This document shows, piece after piece, positions 39,243-51,005 of a stretch of DNA of 64,000 nucleotides (the first letter of the stretch is position 1; each line of letters begins with the position of its first letter). Location of the stretch: the NCBI RefSeq assembly GCF_001424195.1, contig NZ_LMOO01000006.1, forward strand, positions 314,648-378,647. Reading direction: 5' to 3'. The notes below the pieces were generated by a model. It was given only the letters and a program-made list of their open reading frames with translations, did not search any database and was not told the DNA's origin. This DNA is from Cellulomonas sp. Leaf334. GTDB taxonomy: Bacteria; Actinomycetota; Actinomycetes; Actinomycetales; Cellulomonadaceae. The position numbers were made by a program, and so were the translations under genes.

Positions 39243-39871
39243 GGCTCTTCGCCGCGGTGTGGCCGCCGCAGGACGTCCTCGACCACCTGGACCTGGCTCT
39301 CGCGTCCGTACGGGGTGCCCCGGCGGGCACGTCGTCCGCGGTCCGCTGGTCCGCGCGGGAGACCTGGCACCTCACCGTGGCGTTCTACGGCGAGGTCCCC
39401 GAGGGTGCTGTGCCGGGTCTGGCGGCGGATCTCGCGGAGCTCGCCGCGGGGATCGACCCCTACGAGCTGGCGCTGCGTGGCGCCGGGGTGTTCTCGCACC
39501 GGACGCTCTGGGTCGGGGTCGGCGGTGACCTGGAGACGCAGCGCGCGGTGACGCGCGGGTGCGTCGAGGCGGGGGAGGCGGCGGTCGGCGTGACCGACAA
39601 CCGGCCCCGCGACCGCCCGCACCTGACCGTCGGGCGGGTGCGTCCCGGGAGCAGGCCACCGCGGCGGCGCTCGTCACGGCCGGGACAGAAGCCCGACGCA
39701 CGCGTCCCGGAGGACGAGGACGTCGCGGCGAGCCTCGTGCGCGCGCTCGCCGTCTACGAGGGTCCGCGCTGGCTCGTCGACGAGCTGACCCTGGTGTCGT
39801 CGCAGCCGGGCGCCGGTCGCGGCGGGGGACCGTTGTACGAGCGGGTCGACACCTTTGCGCTGGGGCGGTAG
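39239..39871 (+). CDS. thpR: ThpR, RNA 2',3'-cyclic phosphodiesterase (2'-5' RNA ligase family)
   Basis: A 210-residue 2H phosphoesterase with both signature motifs, HLTVAFYG and HLTVGRV, whose histidines and threonines form the active site. Family members hydrolyse 2',3'-cyclic phosphates on RNA. An Arg/Pro-rich insertion follows the second motif (residues about 140-155). The ATG overlaps the stop of the methyltransferase gene, so both act on RNA from one transcript. Confidence 0.85.
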   Translation: MRLFAAVWPPQDVLDHLDLALASVRGAPAGTSSAVRWSARETWHLTVAFYGEVPEGAVPGLAADLAELAAGIDPYELALRGAGVFSHRTLWVGVGGDLETQRAVTRGCVEAGEAAVGVTDNRPRDRPHLTVGRVRPGSRPPRRRSSRPGQKPDARVPEDEDVAASLVRALAVYEGPRWLVDELTLVSSQPGAGRGGGPLYERVDTFALGR

Positions 39872-41157
<1,286 letters not shown>

Positions 41158-41158
<1 letters not shown>

Positions 41159-43716
41159 TGCCGCGCATCCCCCTGACGTGGCTCGCCGAGCACGTCGAGC
41201 TCCCCGCCGGCCTGACGGCCGAGCAGCTGGCGGCGGACCTCGTCCGCGTCGGTCTGGAGGAGGAGGCGATCCATGCCGCCGCCGTGACCGGTCCGCTGGT
41301 CGTCGGCGAGGTCGTGGAGCTGACGCCGGAGCCGCAGAAGAACGGCAAGACGATCAACTGGTGCCGGGTCGACGTCGGTCCGGAGCACAACGAGCCCGGT
41401 GGCGATCCTCGAGGCATCGTGTGCGGTGCGCACAACTTCGTCGTCGGCGACCGGGTGGTCGTCGCGCTGCCCGGCGCGGTCCTGCCCGGGCCGTTCGCCA
41501 TCGCGTCGCGCAAGACGTACGGGCACGTGTCCGACGGGATGATCTGCTCGGCCCGCGAGCTGGGCCTCGGTGAGGACCACACCGGGATCATCGTCCTGTC
41601 CGAGCTCGGGCTGGACGCGCCCGTCGGCACGGACGCGCGCGAGCTCCTCGGCCTCGGCGAGGAGGTCCTCGAGATCAACGTGACCCCGGACCGCGGGTAC
41701 TGCTTCTCGATGCGTGGGGTCGCGCGCGAGTACGGACTGTCGACCGGGGCGGTGTTCACCGACCACGGCCTGCCGTCCGGCGACGAGCGCCCGGCCGGTG
41801 GCGGCTTCGCGGTCGAGATCGACGACGTCGCCCCGATCCACGGTGTCCCCGGCGCCGACCGGTTCGTCGCGCAGGTCGTGCGCGGCGTGCGGGCGAACGA
41901 CCCGTCGCCCGCGTGGATGCAGCGCCGGCTGCAGCAAGCCGGCATGCGGCCGATCAGCCTCGCCGTCGACGTCACCAACTACGTGATGCTCGACCTCGGG
42001 CAGCCGCTGCACGCCTACGACCTGGCGCACCTGTCGGAGCCGATCGTGGTGCGGCGCGCGAACGCGGGGGAGCGGATCCGGACGCTCGACGACGTCGACC
42101 GCGCCCTCGACCCCGAGGACCTGCTCATCACGGACAGCCCGGGTGGCGTGCGTGGCGCCCGGCCCATCGGTCTCGCTGCCGTCATGGGTGGCGGGGACAG
42201 CGAGGTCAGCGCCACGACGACCGACCTGCTCGTCGAGGCCGCCCACTTCGACCCGATCACGGTCGCGCGTGCCGCTCGTCGCCACAAGCTGCCCAGCGAG
42301 GCGGCGAAGCGGTTCGAGCGCGGTGCCGATCCCGCGCTGCCGCCGGTGGCGGTCGCACGGACGGTCGCGCTCCTGGTCGAGCACGGCGGCGGCGTCGCGG
42401 GCCCGCTGACGGACCTCGACCGTCGCGTGCCCGTGCCGTCGTTCGAGCTCGCCCTCGACCTGCCCGCCCGGCTGGTCGGCGTGCCCTTCACGGCCGACGA
42501 GGTACGCGCGACGCTGGTGTCCATCGGCTGCGAGGTGGCCGACGCCGGCGCCGACGCGGTCACGGTGACAGCGCCGTCGTGGCGCCCCGACCTCGTCGCG
42601 GGTGTCGACCTGGTCGAGGAGGTCGCGCGCCTGCGCGGGTACGACGCGATCCCGTCGACGCTTCCTGTCGCCCCGGCCGGTGCGGGTCTGACCGCGGGCC
42701 AGCGTGCCCGACGCTCGGTCGCGCGCGCGCTGGCCGAGGCCGGGCTCGTCGAGGTGCTCAGCTACCCGTTCGTGGGGACGGACCAGCTCGACGCGCTGGG
42801 CCTGCCCGTGGACGACGCCCGTCGCCGTGCGGTGAAGCTGGTCAACCCGCTCTCCGACGAGCAGCCGTACCTGCGCACCAACCTGCTGGTCACCCTGCTC
42901 GACACGGCACGCCGCAACGTGAGCCGGGGCGAGAACGACCTGGCGATCTTCGAGCTCGGGCTGGTCACCCGGCCGGTCGAGGGTGCGCCGGCGGCCCCAC
43001 GGCTGCCCGGAGGTGTCCGCCCGTCCGACGAGGAGCTGGCGGCGATCGACGCTGCCGTGCCACCGCAGCCGCGCCGTGTCGCCGGCGTCCTCGCGGGGGT
43101 CCGCGAGCCCGCCGGCTGGTGGGGGCCCGGTCGTCGGGCCGACCACACCGACGCGATCGCGGCCGCGCGTCTGGTCGCAGACGTCGTCGGTGTGGAGCTC
43201 ACCGCGTCGGCCGACGCCGACCACGCGCCGTGGCACCCGGGTCGGTGCGCGCGCCTGACGACGGCCGACGGCACCCTCGTCGGCCACGCGGGCGAGCTGC
43301 ACCCGAACGTCGTCACCGCGCTCGGTCTGCCGGCGCGTGCGGCCGCGTTCGAGCTGGACCTCGACGTGGTGCTGGCGGCGGCGTCGCCCGATCCCGTCCA
43401 GGCGGTGCCGGTCTCGACGTTCCCGGTGAACAAGGAGGACGTCGCGCTCGTGGTCGCCTCCTCCGTCCCGGCCGCCGACGTGCTCGACGTGGTCCGGGTC
43501 GGTGCTGCGGCGAGCCCGGTCGGGGACGTCGTCGAGGAGGTCCGGCTGTTCGACGTGTACACCGGCCCGCAGGTGGGCGAGGAGCACAAGTCCCTGGCGT
43601 TCTCGCTCCGTCTGCGCGCCGCCGACCGGACGCTCACCGCTCAGGAGTCGGCGACGGTCCGGGAGTCGATCGTGGCCGAGGCGCACCGCCGGTTCGGGGC
43701 GTCGCTGCGCGCCTGA
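41158..43716 (+). CDS. pheT: PheT, phenylalanyl-tRNA synthetase beta subunit
   Basis: An 852-residue partner of PheS that binds tRNA-Phe and edits mischarged Tyr. Visible in order: N-terminal PRIPLTWLAEHVELP, EMAP-like tRNA-binding domain (residues about 45-160, VCGAHNF), the B3/B4 editing domain (about 215-400, SLAVDVTNYVMLDLGQPLHA), B5, the catalytic-like core, and a C-terminal FDX-ACB anticodon-binding domain (about 755-852, VSTFPVNKEDVALV). The full family length is present. Confidence 0.97.
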
Positions 43717-43726
43717 GGTTCGGACC

Positions 43727-43762
43727 GCAGCCCTCGTCGACCATCTCGTCGACGGGGGCTGC
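43727..43762 (+). terminator. Terminator after pheT
   Basis: A 14-pair stem with one G-T wobble, GCAGCCCTCGTCGA (43727-43740) with TCGACGGGGGCTGC (43749-43762), begins 11 bases after the pheT stop. No T-run follows. Confidence 0.75.
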
Positions 43763-43901
43763 GTCGTACCCGGACAAATCATCGGATGTGTTCACTCAAT
43801 AGTTACCGGCGAGTAGTTGCCACGAATCGGGCGAACAGCGACAGTTGTCCAGGCCGTCACGAGCGGCCCCTTTGTGCGTTCCCGACGAAAGCGAGCTCGA
43901 C
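43763..43901 (+). promoter_or_regulatory. Upstream region of the secreted nuclease gene, possible PHO box
   Basis: The region is unusually AT-rich. It contains GTTCACT (43790-43796), then TAGTTACC (43800-43807) and TAGTTGCC (43814-43821), tandem units spaced 12-14 bases apart. GTTCACC-like direct repeats are the PhoP (PHO) box of streptomycetes, and the downstream enzyme releases phosphate. The match is partial and the spacing differs from 11 bases, so this is a suggestion only. Confidence 0.3.
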
Positions 43902-46900
43902 GTGCGTCCTGCGATGAAGTCGATCAGCGGGGGCATCGCCGCCCTCGCTCTGACGTTGACGGGTGGGGTGATCACGGCCGGCGCTGCGCAGGCCGCGGTC
44001 GGCACCACGCCACGGGTCCTGATCAACGAGGTGTACGGCGGCGGCGGCAACAGCGGCGCCACGTTCACCAACGACTTCATCGAGCTGGTGAACGCGAGCC
44101 CCGCCCCGGTGAACCTCTCGGGCTGGTCCGTGCAGTACGCCTCGTCGGCGGGTGTGGCCTGGGCGACGACGCCGCTCACGGGCGAGATCGCTCCCGGTGC
44201 CGCCTATGTCGTCGTCGAAGCGGCGGGCGCGGGCGGGACCACACCGGTGACCGGGAGCGCGACCGGCGCCATCGCCATGAGCGGGACGGCCGGCAAGGTC
44301 GCCCTCGTGTCCTCGACGGCTGCTCTGGCGTGCGGAGGCGGCGTGGCGTGCGCGGCAGACGGCTCGGTCGTCGACCTCGTCGGCTACGGCGCCGCCGCGA
44401 CGGCGTTCGCAGGCAGCGGACCGGCGCTCGGCGCGTCGAACACCCAGTCGGTCACGCGCGACGCGACGCTGACCAACACCGCGAACAACGCGGCCGATTT
44501 CACCGCCGCCACGCCCACGCCGGGTGTCGCCGGCAGCGGACCCGTGGATCCGACCCCGGTCGCGGCCACGATCGCCGAGGTCCAGGGCACGGGCGCGACG
44601 TCGCCGCTCGCCGGGCAGACCGTGACCACCGACGGCGTCGTGACCGCGGCCTACCCGACCGGTGGCTTCAGCGGCTACGTGATCCAGACGGCCGGCACCG
44701 GCGGGGCGACCGACGCGACGCCCGGCGCGTCCGACGCCGTCTTCGTGTTCTCCTCGGCCACCGCCGGGTCGGTCGCCATCGGTGACCACGTCCAGGTGAC
44801 CGGTGTCGTGTCCGAGTTCAACGGGCTCACCGAGATCACCGTGGCGGACGCCGCCGGCCTGGTCGACCTGCCTGCTGCGGACCCGGTCACCCCGGTCTCC
44901 GCGGCGTGGCCGAGCACGGACGCCGCACGCGAGGCGCTCGAGTCGATGCTGTTCCAGCCGACGGGTGACCTCACGATCACCAACACGTTCTCGACCAACC
45001 AGTACGGCGAGGTCGGTCTCGCGGCCGGCACCCTGCCGCTCCTGCAGCCGACCGAGGTCGGCCGTCCCGGCTCGGCCGAGGCGCTCGCCGCCGCCGCGGA
45101 CAACGCCGCGCGTGGCGTGGTGCTCGACGACGGGTCGTCCACCAACTTCCTGTCCGCCGCCAGCTCCGGGCTGACACCTCCGTACGTCTCGCTGACCAAC
45201 CCGGTCCGCGTCGGCGCCGCTGCGACCATCACCGCCCCGGTCGTCGTCGACTTCCGCAACAACGTCTGGAAGCTCAACCCCACCGTCCCCGGGCCCGCGT
45301 CGGTGACGTTCGAGAACGACCGCACGACGGCGCCGACCGCCGTGGGCGGCGACCTGAAGGTCGCGTCCTTCAACGTGCTCAACTACTTCACCACCCTGGG
45401 CGCGACGACCGCCGGCTGCACGTCCTTCAAGGACCGCACCGGTGACCCGGTCACCGTCAACAGCGGCTGCGACCCGCGCGGGGCGTGGGACCCGGACGAC
45501 CTGCAGCGCCAGCAGGACAAGATCGTCGCCGCGATCGACGCGCTCGACGCCGACGTCGTGGGCCTGCTCGAGATCGAGAACTCGGCGCGCGTGGACGGGG
45601 TCGCGGACGAGGCGCTCGGCACCCTGGTCGACGCCCTCAACGCCGCGGCCGGCTCGGACGTCTGGGCGTTCGTCCCGTCGTCCACCGAGCTGCCGCCGGC
45701 CGCCGGCCAGGACGTCATCACCAACGCCCTCATCTACAAGCCCGCCGCCGTGGAGCGGACGGGGGAGTCGCGCGCGCTGGGCGACCAGAGCGAGGACGAC
45801 CAGGCGTTCGGCAACGCTCGCGAGCCCATCGGCCAGGTGTTCACGCCGGTCGGCGGGGGTGCGCCGTTCTTCGTCGCCGTGAACCACTTCAAGTCCAAGG
45901 GTTCCGCGGGTCCGTGGCCGGGTGACGCCGACGCGGGCGACGGGCAGGGCGCCTCGAACGAGTCGCGCGTCCGGCAGGCCACGGCGCTGCGCGACTGGGT
46001 CCCGACGGTCCAGGGCGACGCGCAGGCTGTCGCGCTCATCGGCGACTTCAACGCGTACACGCTCGAGGACCCGATGCAGGCGCTCTACGACGCCGGGTAC
46101 ACCGACGCCGCGACCGCGCTCGCCGACGGTCAGTTCTCGTACTCGTTCAGCGGTCTGTCCGGCTCGCTCGACCACGTGCTGCTCAATGGCCCCGCCATGC
46201 AGCGGGCCACCGGCGCGGACATCTGGGAGATCAACGCCGAGGAGTCCATCGCCCTGCAGTACGACCGGTACAACTACCACGGCACGCTCTTCTACGAGTC
46301 GAACGCCTACCGGTCCTCCGACCACGACCCGATGCTCGTCGGCCTGGTCAACGGTGCAGCGAAGCCCGTCAACGTCACGCTGCTCGACATCAACGACTTC
46401 CACGGCCGGATCGACGCCAACACCGTGAAGTTCGCGGGCACGGTCGAGCAGGAGCGGGCGGCCGCGGACGGTCCGGTCGCGTTCCTGTCGGCCGGCGACA
46501 ACATCGGCGCGTCGGTCTTCGCCTCGGCGGTCCAGGACGACCAGCCGACCATCGACGTGCTCAACGCGCTGGAGCTCGAGGCGTCGGCCGTGGGCAACCA
46601 CGAGTTCGACAAGGGCTTCCAGGACCTCACCGACCGTGTCATCGCGGGCGGCACCAACGCCCGGTGGGACTACCTGGGCGCGAACGTCTACCTCACGGGC
46701 ACGACGACGCCGGCGTTGCCGGAGTACACGATCCTCGAGCTGGAGGGCGTGTCCGTCGGCGTGATCGGTGCGGTCACGCAGGAGACCCCGTCGCTGGTCA
46801 CGCCGGCCGGGATCGCCCAGCTCGAGTTCGGTGACCCGGTGGAGGCGGTCAACCGCGTCGCCGCGCAGCTGAGCGACGGCGACGAGTCGAACGGCGAGGC

Positions 46901-48854
46901 CGACGTGCTCGTCGCGAGCTACCACGAGGGGGCCGGTGCGGGTACGCCCGACGGTGCGACCCTCGAGGAGGAGCTCGCGGCCGGTGGGGCGTTCGCGGAG
47001 ATCGTCAACGACACCTCCGCCGCGGTGGACGCCATCTTCACCGGCCACACGCACAAGCAGTACGCGTGGGAGGCCCCGGTCCCCGGCGAACCCGGCACGA
47101 CGCGACCGGTCCTCCAGACCGGCAGCTACGGCGAGTTCCTCGGCAAGGTCGTCCTCACGTTCGACCCCGCCAGCGGCGAGGTCGTCGCGCACACGCAGAC
47201 CAACGTGCCCCGGCTCGTCGCTCCGGCAGTCCCGGGCAACACCCCGGCACAGAACGAGGCGGCGTTCGCTGCCCAGCTCGTCGCGACGTACCCGCGCGTG
47301 GCGACGGTCAACGGCATCGTCCAGGAGGCGCTGGCCTACGCGAACGTGGTCGGTTCGGTCCCGGTCGGCTCGGTCACGGCCGACATCACCACCGCCTTCA
47401 CGGGTGGCACGTACGGACCGACCGGCTACACGGCGCCGGTGGCAGCCCGTGACGACCGCGCGAGCGAGTCGACGCTGGGCGACCTCGTCGCCAACGCGCT
47501 GCGGGAGACGCTCGCTCCGGAGAACCTGGGCGGCGCGCAGATCGGCGTCGTCAACCCCGGCGGTCTGCGGGGGGAGCTGTACTACGCGCCCGACGGGGTG
47601 ATCACGACGGCCGAGGCCAACGGCGTCCTGCCGTTCGTCAACAACCTCTGGACCACGACCCTCACGGGCGCCCAGGTGGTCACGATGCTGGAGCAGCAGT
47701 GGCAGACCAACGCGGACGGGACCATCCCGTCGCGGCCGTACCTGCAGCTCGGCCTGTCGGACAACGTCACGTACACGTACGACCCGGCGGCTGCGCTGGG
47801 TTCGCACATCACGTCCGTGACCGTCGACGGGCAGCCGATCGACCCGGCGGCGGACTACCGGATCGGCACGTTCTCGTTCCTCATCACCGGGGGCGACAAC
47901 TTCCGGGTCTTCAACGACGGCACGGGTGCTCGCGACTCGGGCCTGATCGACCGCGACGGCTGGATCTCCTACCTGGAGGCGAACCCGGGTCTGTCCCCGG
48001 ACTTCGCCCGCCAGGCCGTGGGGGTGCCGGAGCTGCCCGAGACGGTGGCGCCCGGTGACACGCTGGCGTTCCCGGTGACCAAGCTGGACCTGACCAGCCT
48101 CGGCTCGCCGCTGAACACCAGCCTCGACGTCCAGCTCGACGGCGTCTCGATCGGGACGGCACAGGTCAGCGGCGGCAACGCCGACGTCTCGGTGACCATC
48201 CCGGCGGGCACGAGCGCGGGTGCGCACACGCTCACCCTCGTGGCCACCCCGAGCGGCACCACGGTGACTCTCCCGCTGTCCGTCGAGGCGGGCATCCCGT
48301 CGTCGACCACCACGCTCACGGCCTCGCCGTCGAGCCAGGTGTACGGCTCGACCTCGCGGGTCCTGCTGACCGCGACGGTCGTGTCCGACGAGAGGGTGAC
48401 CGGTTCGGTGGAGTTCGTCTCGGGGCAGACGGTGCTCGGGACGTCGACGCTGCGCAACGGCACCGCCTCGCTGCGGCTCCCGGCGAGCACCCCGGCGGGC
48501 ACCTACGAGGTGGTGGCGCGGTACGCCGGCACCAGCACCGTGGCGGGCTCCGAGTCCGCTCCGGTGACGGTGGTGGTCGACAAGGTGACGACGACGACGG
48601 GGCTGACCGTGACCCCCGGCTTCTGGTTCATCCCGTCGGTCGCCATCGCCACGGTCGCGACCGACAACGGCCGGGTGCCGTCCGGGACGATCGAGATCCG
48701 CGAGGGCAGCACGGTGGTCAAGCGCCTGAACGTGGTGCTCGGCATCGCGATCGGTACCGTGCCCTCGGGCAAGCACACGTACACGGCGACGTTCGTCCCG
48801 AGCGACACCGCGAACGTGAGCCCGAGCACGAGCGCACCGGTCACCACTCGCTGA
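43902..48854 (+). CDS. Secreted ExeM/NucH-type nuclease fused to 5'-nucleotidase and Ig-like repeats
   Basis: A 1650-residue exported protein, likely for scavenging phosphate and nucleosides from extracellular DNA. In order: signal peptide (to about residue 32, ending AGAAQA); lamin-tail domain (about 38-150, VLINEVYGGGGNSGATF); OB-like region (about 225-340); endonuclease/exonuclease/phosphatase domain (about 485-815, ASFNVLNYF, LLEIEN, NHFKSKG, GDFNAY, SSDHDP); 5'-nucleotidase metallophosphatase (about 823 on, DINDFHGR, GNHEFDKG) with its C-terminal domain (NPGGLRG); and Ig-like repeats (about 1395-1650). No LPXTG or membrane anchor is seen. The GTG at 43902 is chosen over earlier starts to give a normal signal peptide; ATG 43914 is also possible. 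Confidence 0.88.
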   Translation: MRPAMKSISGGIAALALTLTGGVITAGAAQAAVGTTPRVLINEVYGGGGNSGATFTNDFIELVNASPAPVNLSGWSVQYASSAGVAWATTPLTGEIAPGAAYVVVEAAGAGGTTPVTGSATGAIAMSGTAGKVALVSSTAALACGGGVACAADGSVVDLVGYGAAATAFAGSGPALGASNTQSVTRDATLTNTANNAADFTAATPTPGVAGSGPVDPTPVAATIAEVQGTGATSPLAGQTVTTDGVVTAAYPTGGFSGYVIQTAGTGGATDATPGASDAVFVFSSATAGSVAIGDHVQVTGVVSEFNGLTEITVADAAGLVDLPAADPVTPVSAAWPSTDAAREALESMLFQPTGDLTITNTFSTNQYGEVGLAAGTLPLLQPTEVGRPGSAEALAAAADNAARGVVLDDGSSTNFLSAASSGLTPPYVSLTNPVRVGAAATITAPVVVDFRNNVWKLNPTVPGPASVTFENDRTTAPTAVGGDLKVASFNVLNYFTTLGATTAGCTSFKDRTGDPVTVNSGCDPRGAWDPDDLQRQQDKIVAAIDALDADVVGLLEIENSARVDGVADEALGTLVDALNAAAGSDVWAFVPSSTELPPAAGQDVITNALIYKPAAVERTGESRALGDQSEDDQAFGNAREPIGQVFTPVGGGAPFFVAVNHFKSKGSAGPWPGDADAGDGQGASNESRVRQATALRDWVPTVQGDAQAVALIGDFNAYTLEDPMQALYDAGYTDAATALADGQFSYSFSGLSGSLDHVLLNGPAMQRATGADIWEINAEESIALQYDRYNYHGTLFYESNAYRSSDHDPMLVGLVNGAAKPVNVTLLDINDFHGRIDANTVKFAGTVEQERAAADGPVAFLSAGDNIGASVFASAVQDDQPTIDVLNALELEASAVGNHEFDKGFQDLTDRVIAGGTNARWDYLGANVYLTGTTTPALPEYTILELEGVSVGVIGAVTQETPSLVTPAGIAQLEFGDPVEAVNRVAAQLSDGDESNGEADVLVASYHEGAGAGTPDGATLEEELAAGGAFAEIVNDTSAAVDAIFTGHTHKQYAWEAPVPGEPGTTRPVLQTGSYGEFLGKVVLTFDPASGEVVAHTQTNVPRLVAPAVPGNTPAQNEAAFAAQLVATYPRVATVNGIVQEALAYANVVGSVPVGSVTADITTAFTGGTYGPTGYTAPVAARDDRASESTLGDLVANALRETLAPENLGGAQIGVVNPGGLRGELYYAPDGVITTAEANGVLPFVNNLWTTTLTGAQVVTMLEQQWQTNADGTIPSRPYLQLGLSDNVTYTYDPAAALGSHITSVTVDGQPIDPAADYRIGTFSFLITGGDNFRVFNDGTGARDSGLIDRDGWISYLEANPGLSPDFARQAVGVPELPETVAPGDTLAFPVTKLDLTSLGSPLNTSLDVQLDGVSIGTAQVSGGNADVSVTIPAGTSAGAHTLTLVATPSGTTVTLPLSVEAGIPSSTTTLTASPSSQVYGSTSRVLLTATVVSDERVTGSVEFVSGQTVLGTSTLRNGTASLRLPASTPAGTYEVVARYAGTSTVAGSESAPVTVVVDKVTTTTGLTVTPGFWFIPSVAIATVATDNGRVPSGTIEIREGSTVVKRLNVVLGIAIGTVPSGKHTYTATFVPSDTANVSPSTSAPVTTR

Positions 48855-48862
48855 CCGCATGA

Positions 48863-48900
48863 CGAAGGCCCGCACCCTGAAGGCAGGGTGCGGGCCTTCG
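48863..48900. terminator. Bidirectional terminator between convergent genes
   Basis: A perfect 16-pair stem, CGAAGGCCCGCACCCT (48863-48878) with AGGGTGCGGGCCTTCG (48885-48900), closes on a six-base loop. It lies between the nuclease stop (48854) and the stop of the minus-strand trpB2 gene (48907), so it can serve both strands. Confidence 0.9.
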
Positions 48901-48906
48901 GCGTCG

Positions 48907-50193
48907 CTACACGTAGTCGTGATAGGCGGGCAGGTCCAGGACCCCGTTGCCGGACAGGCCGATGACGATCGTCTCGGGGCCGGTGGCCGCACGGGCGTGC
49001 GCGATGGCCCCCGCGACGGCGTGCGTCGACTCCGGTGCCGGGATGATGCCCTCGGCCCGGGCGAACTCGATCCCGGCGGCGAACGCGGTCTCCTGGTCGA
49101 CGGCGATCGCGTCGATCAGCCCCAGCTCGACGGCGTGCGACACCATCGGCGCCATCCCGTGGTACCTCAGTCCGCCGGCGTGGATGGGTGGCGGCACGAA
49201 GTCCTTGCCGAGCGTGTGCATCTTCAGCAGGGGAGTGAGGCCGGCGACGTCACCGAAGTCGTACCGGTACTCGCCCTGCGTCAGCGACGGGCACGCGGCC
49301 GGCTCGCAGGCGACGACGCGGGTCGTCGTCCCGTCGCGCAGGTTCCGCCCGAGGAAGGGGAACGCGAGCCCGCCGAGGTTCGAGCCTCCTCCGGCGCACG
49401 CGAAGACGACGTCGGCGCTCTCCTCGATCGAGTCGAGCTGCGCGAGGGCCTCCTGGCCGATGACGCTCTGGTGCAGCAGGACGTGGTTGAGGACGCTGCC
49501 CAGCGAGTAGTGCGCGTCCGGGTCCGTCGCGGCGGCCTCGACGGCCTCGCTGATCGCCATGCCGAGCGAGCCGGTGGTCTCCGGGTCGGCCGCGAGCATC
49601 GCGCGGCCGGCGTTGGTGAGGTCCGACGGCGACGGGTGGCAGATGCTCCCGTACGTCTCCATCTGCATGCGGCGGTACGGCTTGGCGTCGAAGGACGCGC
49701 GGACCTGCCACACCTCGCAGGTCAGTCCCAGCAGCGCGCACGCCATGGCCAGCGACGCACCCCACTGCCCGGCGCCCGTCTCGGTGGTGAGCTTCGTGAT
49801 GCCCTCGGCGGCGTTGTAGTACGCCTGCGCGACGGCGGTGTTCGGCTTGTGCGACCCGACCGGGCTCACGCCTTCGTACTTGTAGTAGATCCGCGCCGGG
49901 GTGCCGAGGGCGCGCTCCAGGCGACGGGCGCGGATCAGCGGCGAGGGCCGCCACAGGGCGTAGATCTCCCGCACAGGCTCCGGGATCTCGACCCAGCGCT
50001 CGGTGCTGACCTCCTGCAGGATCAGCGCCATCGGGAACAGCGGCGCCAGGTCGTCCGGCGTCAGCGGTTCCCGGGTGCCGGGGTGCAGGGCTGGTGGGCA
50101 GGGCGACGGAAGGTCCGCGGCCAGGTTGTACCAGTGCGTGGGGACCGTCGAGGGGACGGTCACGCCGAGGGTGTCGAGGAGCGACGTCGTCAT
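48907..50193 (-). CDS. trpB2: TrpB2-type tryptophan synthase beta chain
   Basis: PLP enzyme joining indole and serine to make tryptophan. The 428-residue product belongs to the TrpB2 branch: extended N-terminus (WYNLAADLP), [15 protein letters not shown] Lys116 in [17 protein letters not shown], the phosphate-binding [10 protein letters not shown] and a late GLSGNG. TrpB2 enzymes do not depend on a TrpA partner; no trpA lies nearby. A role in indole salvage is usual speculation. ATG 50193 has GGAGG six bases upstream; longer in-frame starts lack one. Confidence 0.9.
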   Translation of the reverse strand: MTTSLLDTLGVTVPSTVPTHWYNLAADLPSPCPPALHPGTREPLTPDDLAPLFPMALILQEVSTERWVEIPEPVREIYALWRPSPLIRARRLERALGTPARIYYKYEGVSPVGSHKPNTAVAQAYYNAAEGITKLTTETGAGQWGASLAMACALLGLTCEVWQVRASFDAKPYRRMQMETYGSICHPSPSDLTNAGRAMLAADPETTGSLGMAISEAVEAAATDPDAHYSLGSVLNHVLLHQSVIGQEALAQLDSIEESADVVFACAGGGSNLGGLAFPFLGRNLRDGTTTRVVACEPAACPSLTQGEYRYDFGDVAGLTPLLKMHTLGKDFVPPPIHAGGLRYHGMAPMVSHAVELGLIDAIAVDQETAFAAGIEFARAEGIIPAPESTHAVAGAIAHARAATGPETIVIGLSGNGVLDLPAYHDYV

Positions 50194-50255
50194 CAGAGCC
50201 TCCGGGTGGGGCGCGTCGGTGCGCAGCGCCACCGTATCGCCCGACTCCCGAGGCG

Positions 50256-51005
50256 TCAGATGGCGCAGGAGTCGTCGACGCAGGCCGCCCCGTCGGCCGT
50301 CGCCAGCACCTGGACAGGGTTCGCGTCGCGCCACGCCGTGTCGAGCAGCTGCGTGAACACGTCGGCCGGCTGCGCGCCGGACACGGCGATGCGCCGGTCG
50401 ACCACGAAGAACGGCACCCCCGTCACGCCCAGGGCACGCGCCTCGTCCTCGTCGGCACGGACGGCGTCGGCCCCGGTGCCGTCGGCGAGCGCGGCACGGA
50501 CGGCGTCGGCGGCGACGCCCGCGCCGCTGACGATCCGCACGAGGGTCTCGTCGTCGCCCAGGTCGGCGCCGTGCTCGAAGTGCGCCGAGAAGAGGGCCTC
50601 CAGCGTCCGCTCGGCCAGGTCGGACCCGCCGGTCGTCCGCGCGAGGTGCACCAGGCGGTGCGCCGCGAACGTGTTGGCGGCGATCGCCCGGTCGAAGTCG
50701 TACGCGAGCCCCTCACCCGCCGCCACGTCGGTGACCTGCGCGAACATCCGCGTCACCTGCTCGCGCGGGATGCCCTTGTGCCGCGCGAGCGCGTCGATCT
50801 CGGGGATCCCCGGGCCGACGGGCGTGCTCGGCGACAGCTCGTAGGCCCGCCAGGTCACCTCGACGTGCTCGCGGTGCGGGAAGTCGGCCAGCGCCGTGGC
50901 GAAGCGCCGCTTGCCGATGTAGCACCAGGGGCAGGCGATGTCGGACCAGACCTCGACGTTCAACGTGCGTATCCGGGGCACAGAAGGAAGGACGTTGATC
51001 GTCAC
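50256..51005 (-). CDS. FrnE-like DsbA-family oxidoreductase
   Basis: A 249-residue thioredoxin-fold protein of the FrnE group, with CPWC at residues 25-28 ([15 protein letters not shown]), the helical insertion of DsbA proteins and the cis-proline TGVPFFVV. No signal peptide, so cytoplasmic. Two further cysteines near the C-terminus (ACVDDSC) may take part in thiol exchange. The GTG at 51005 overlaps the stop of the oxidoreductase gene; a TTG about 14 codons later would match shorter FrnE proteins and cannot be excluded. Confidence 0.85.
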   Translation of the reverse strand: MTINVLPSVPRIRTLNVEVWSDIACPWCYIGKRRFATALADFPHREHVEVTWRAYELSPSTPVGPGIPEIDALARHKGIPREQVTRMFAQVTDVAAGEGLAYDFDRAIAANTFAAHRLVHLARTTGGSDLAERTLEALFSAHFEHGADLGDDETLVRIVSGAGVAADAVRAALADGTGADAVRADEDEARALGVTGVPFFVVDRRIAVSGAQPADVFTQLLDTAWRDANPVQVLATADGAACVDDSCAI

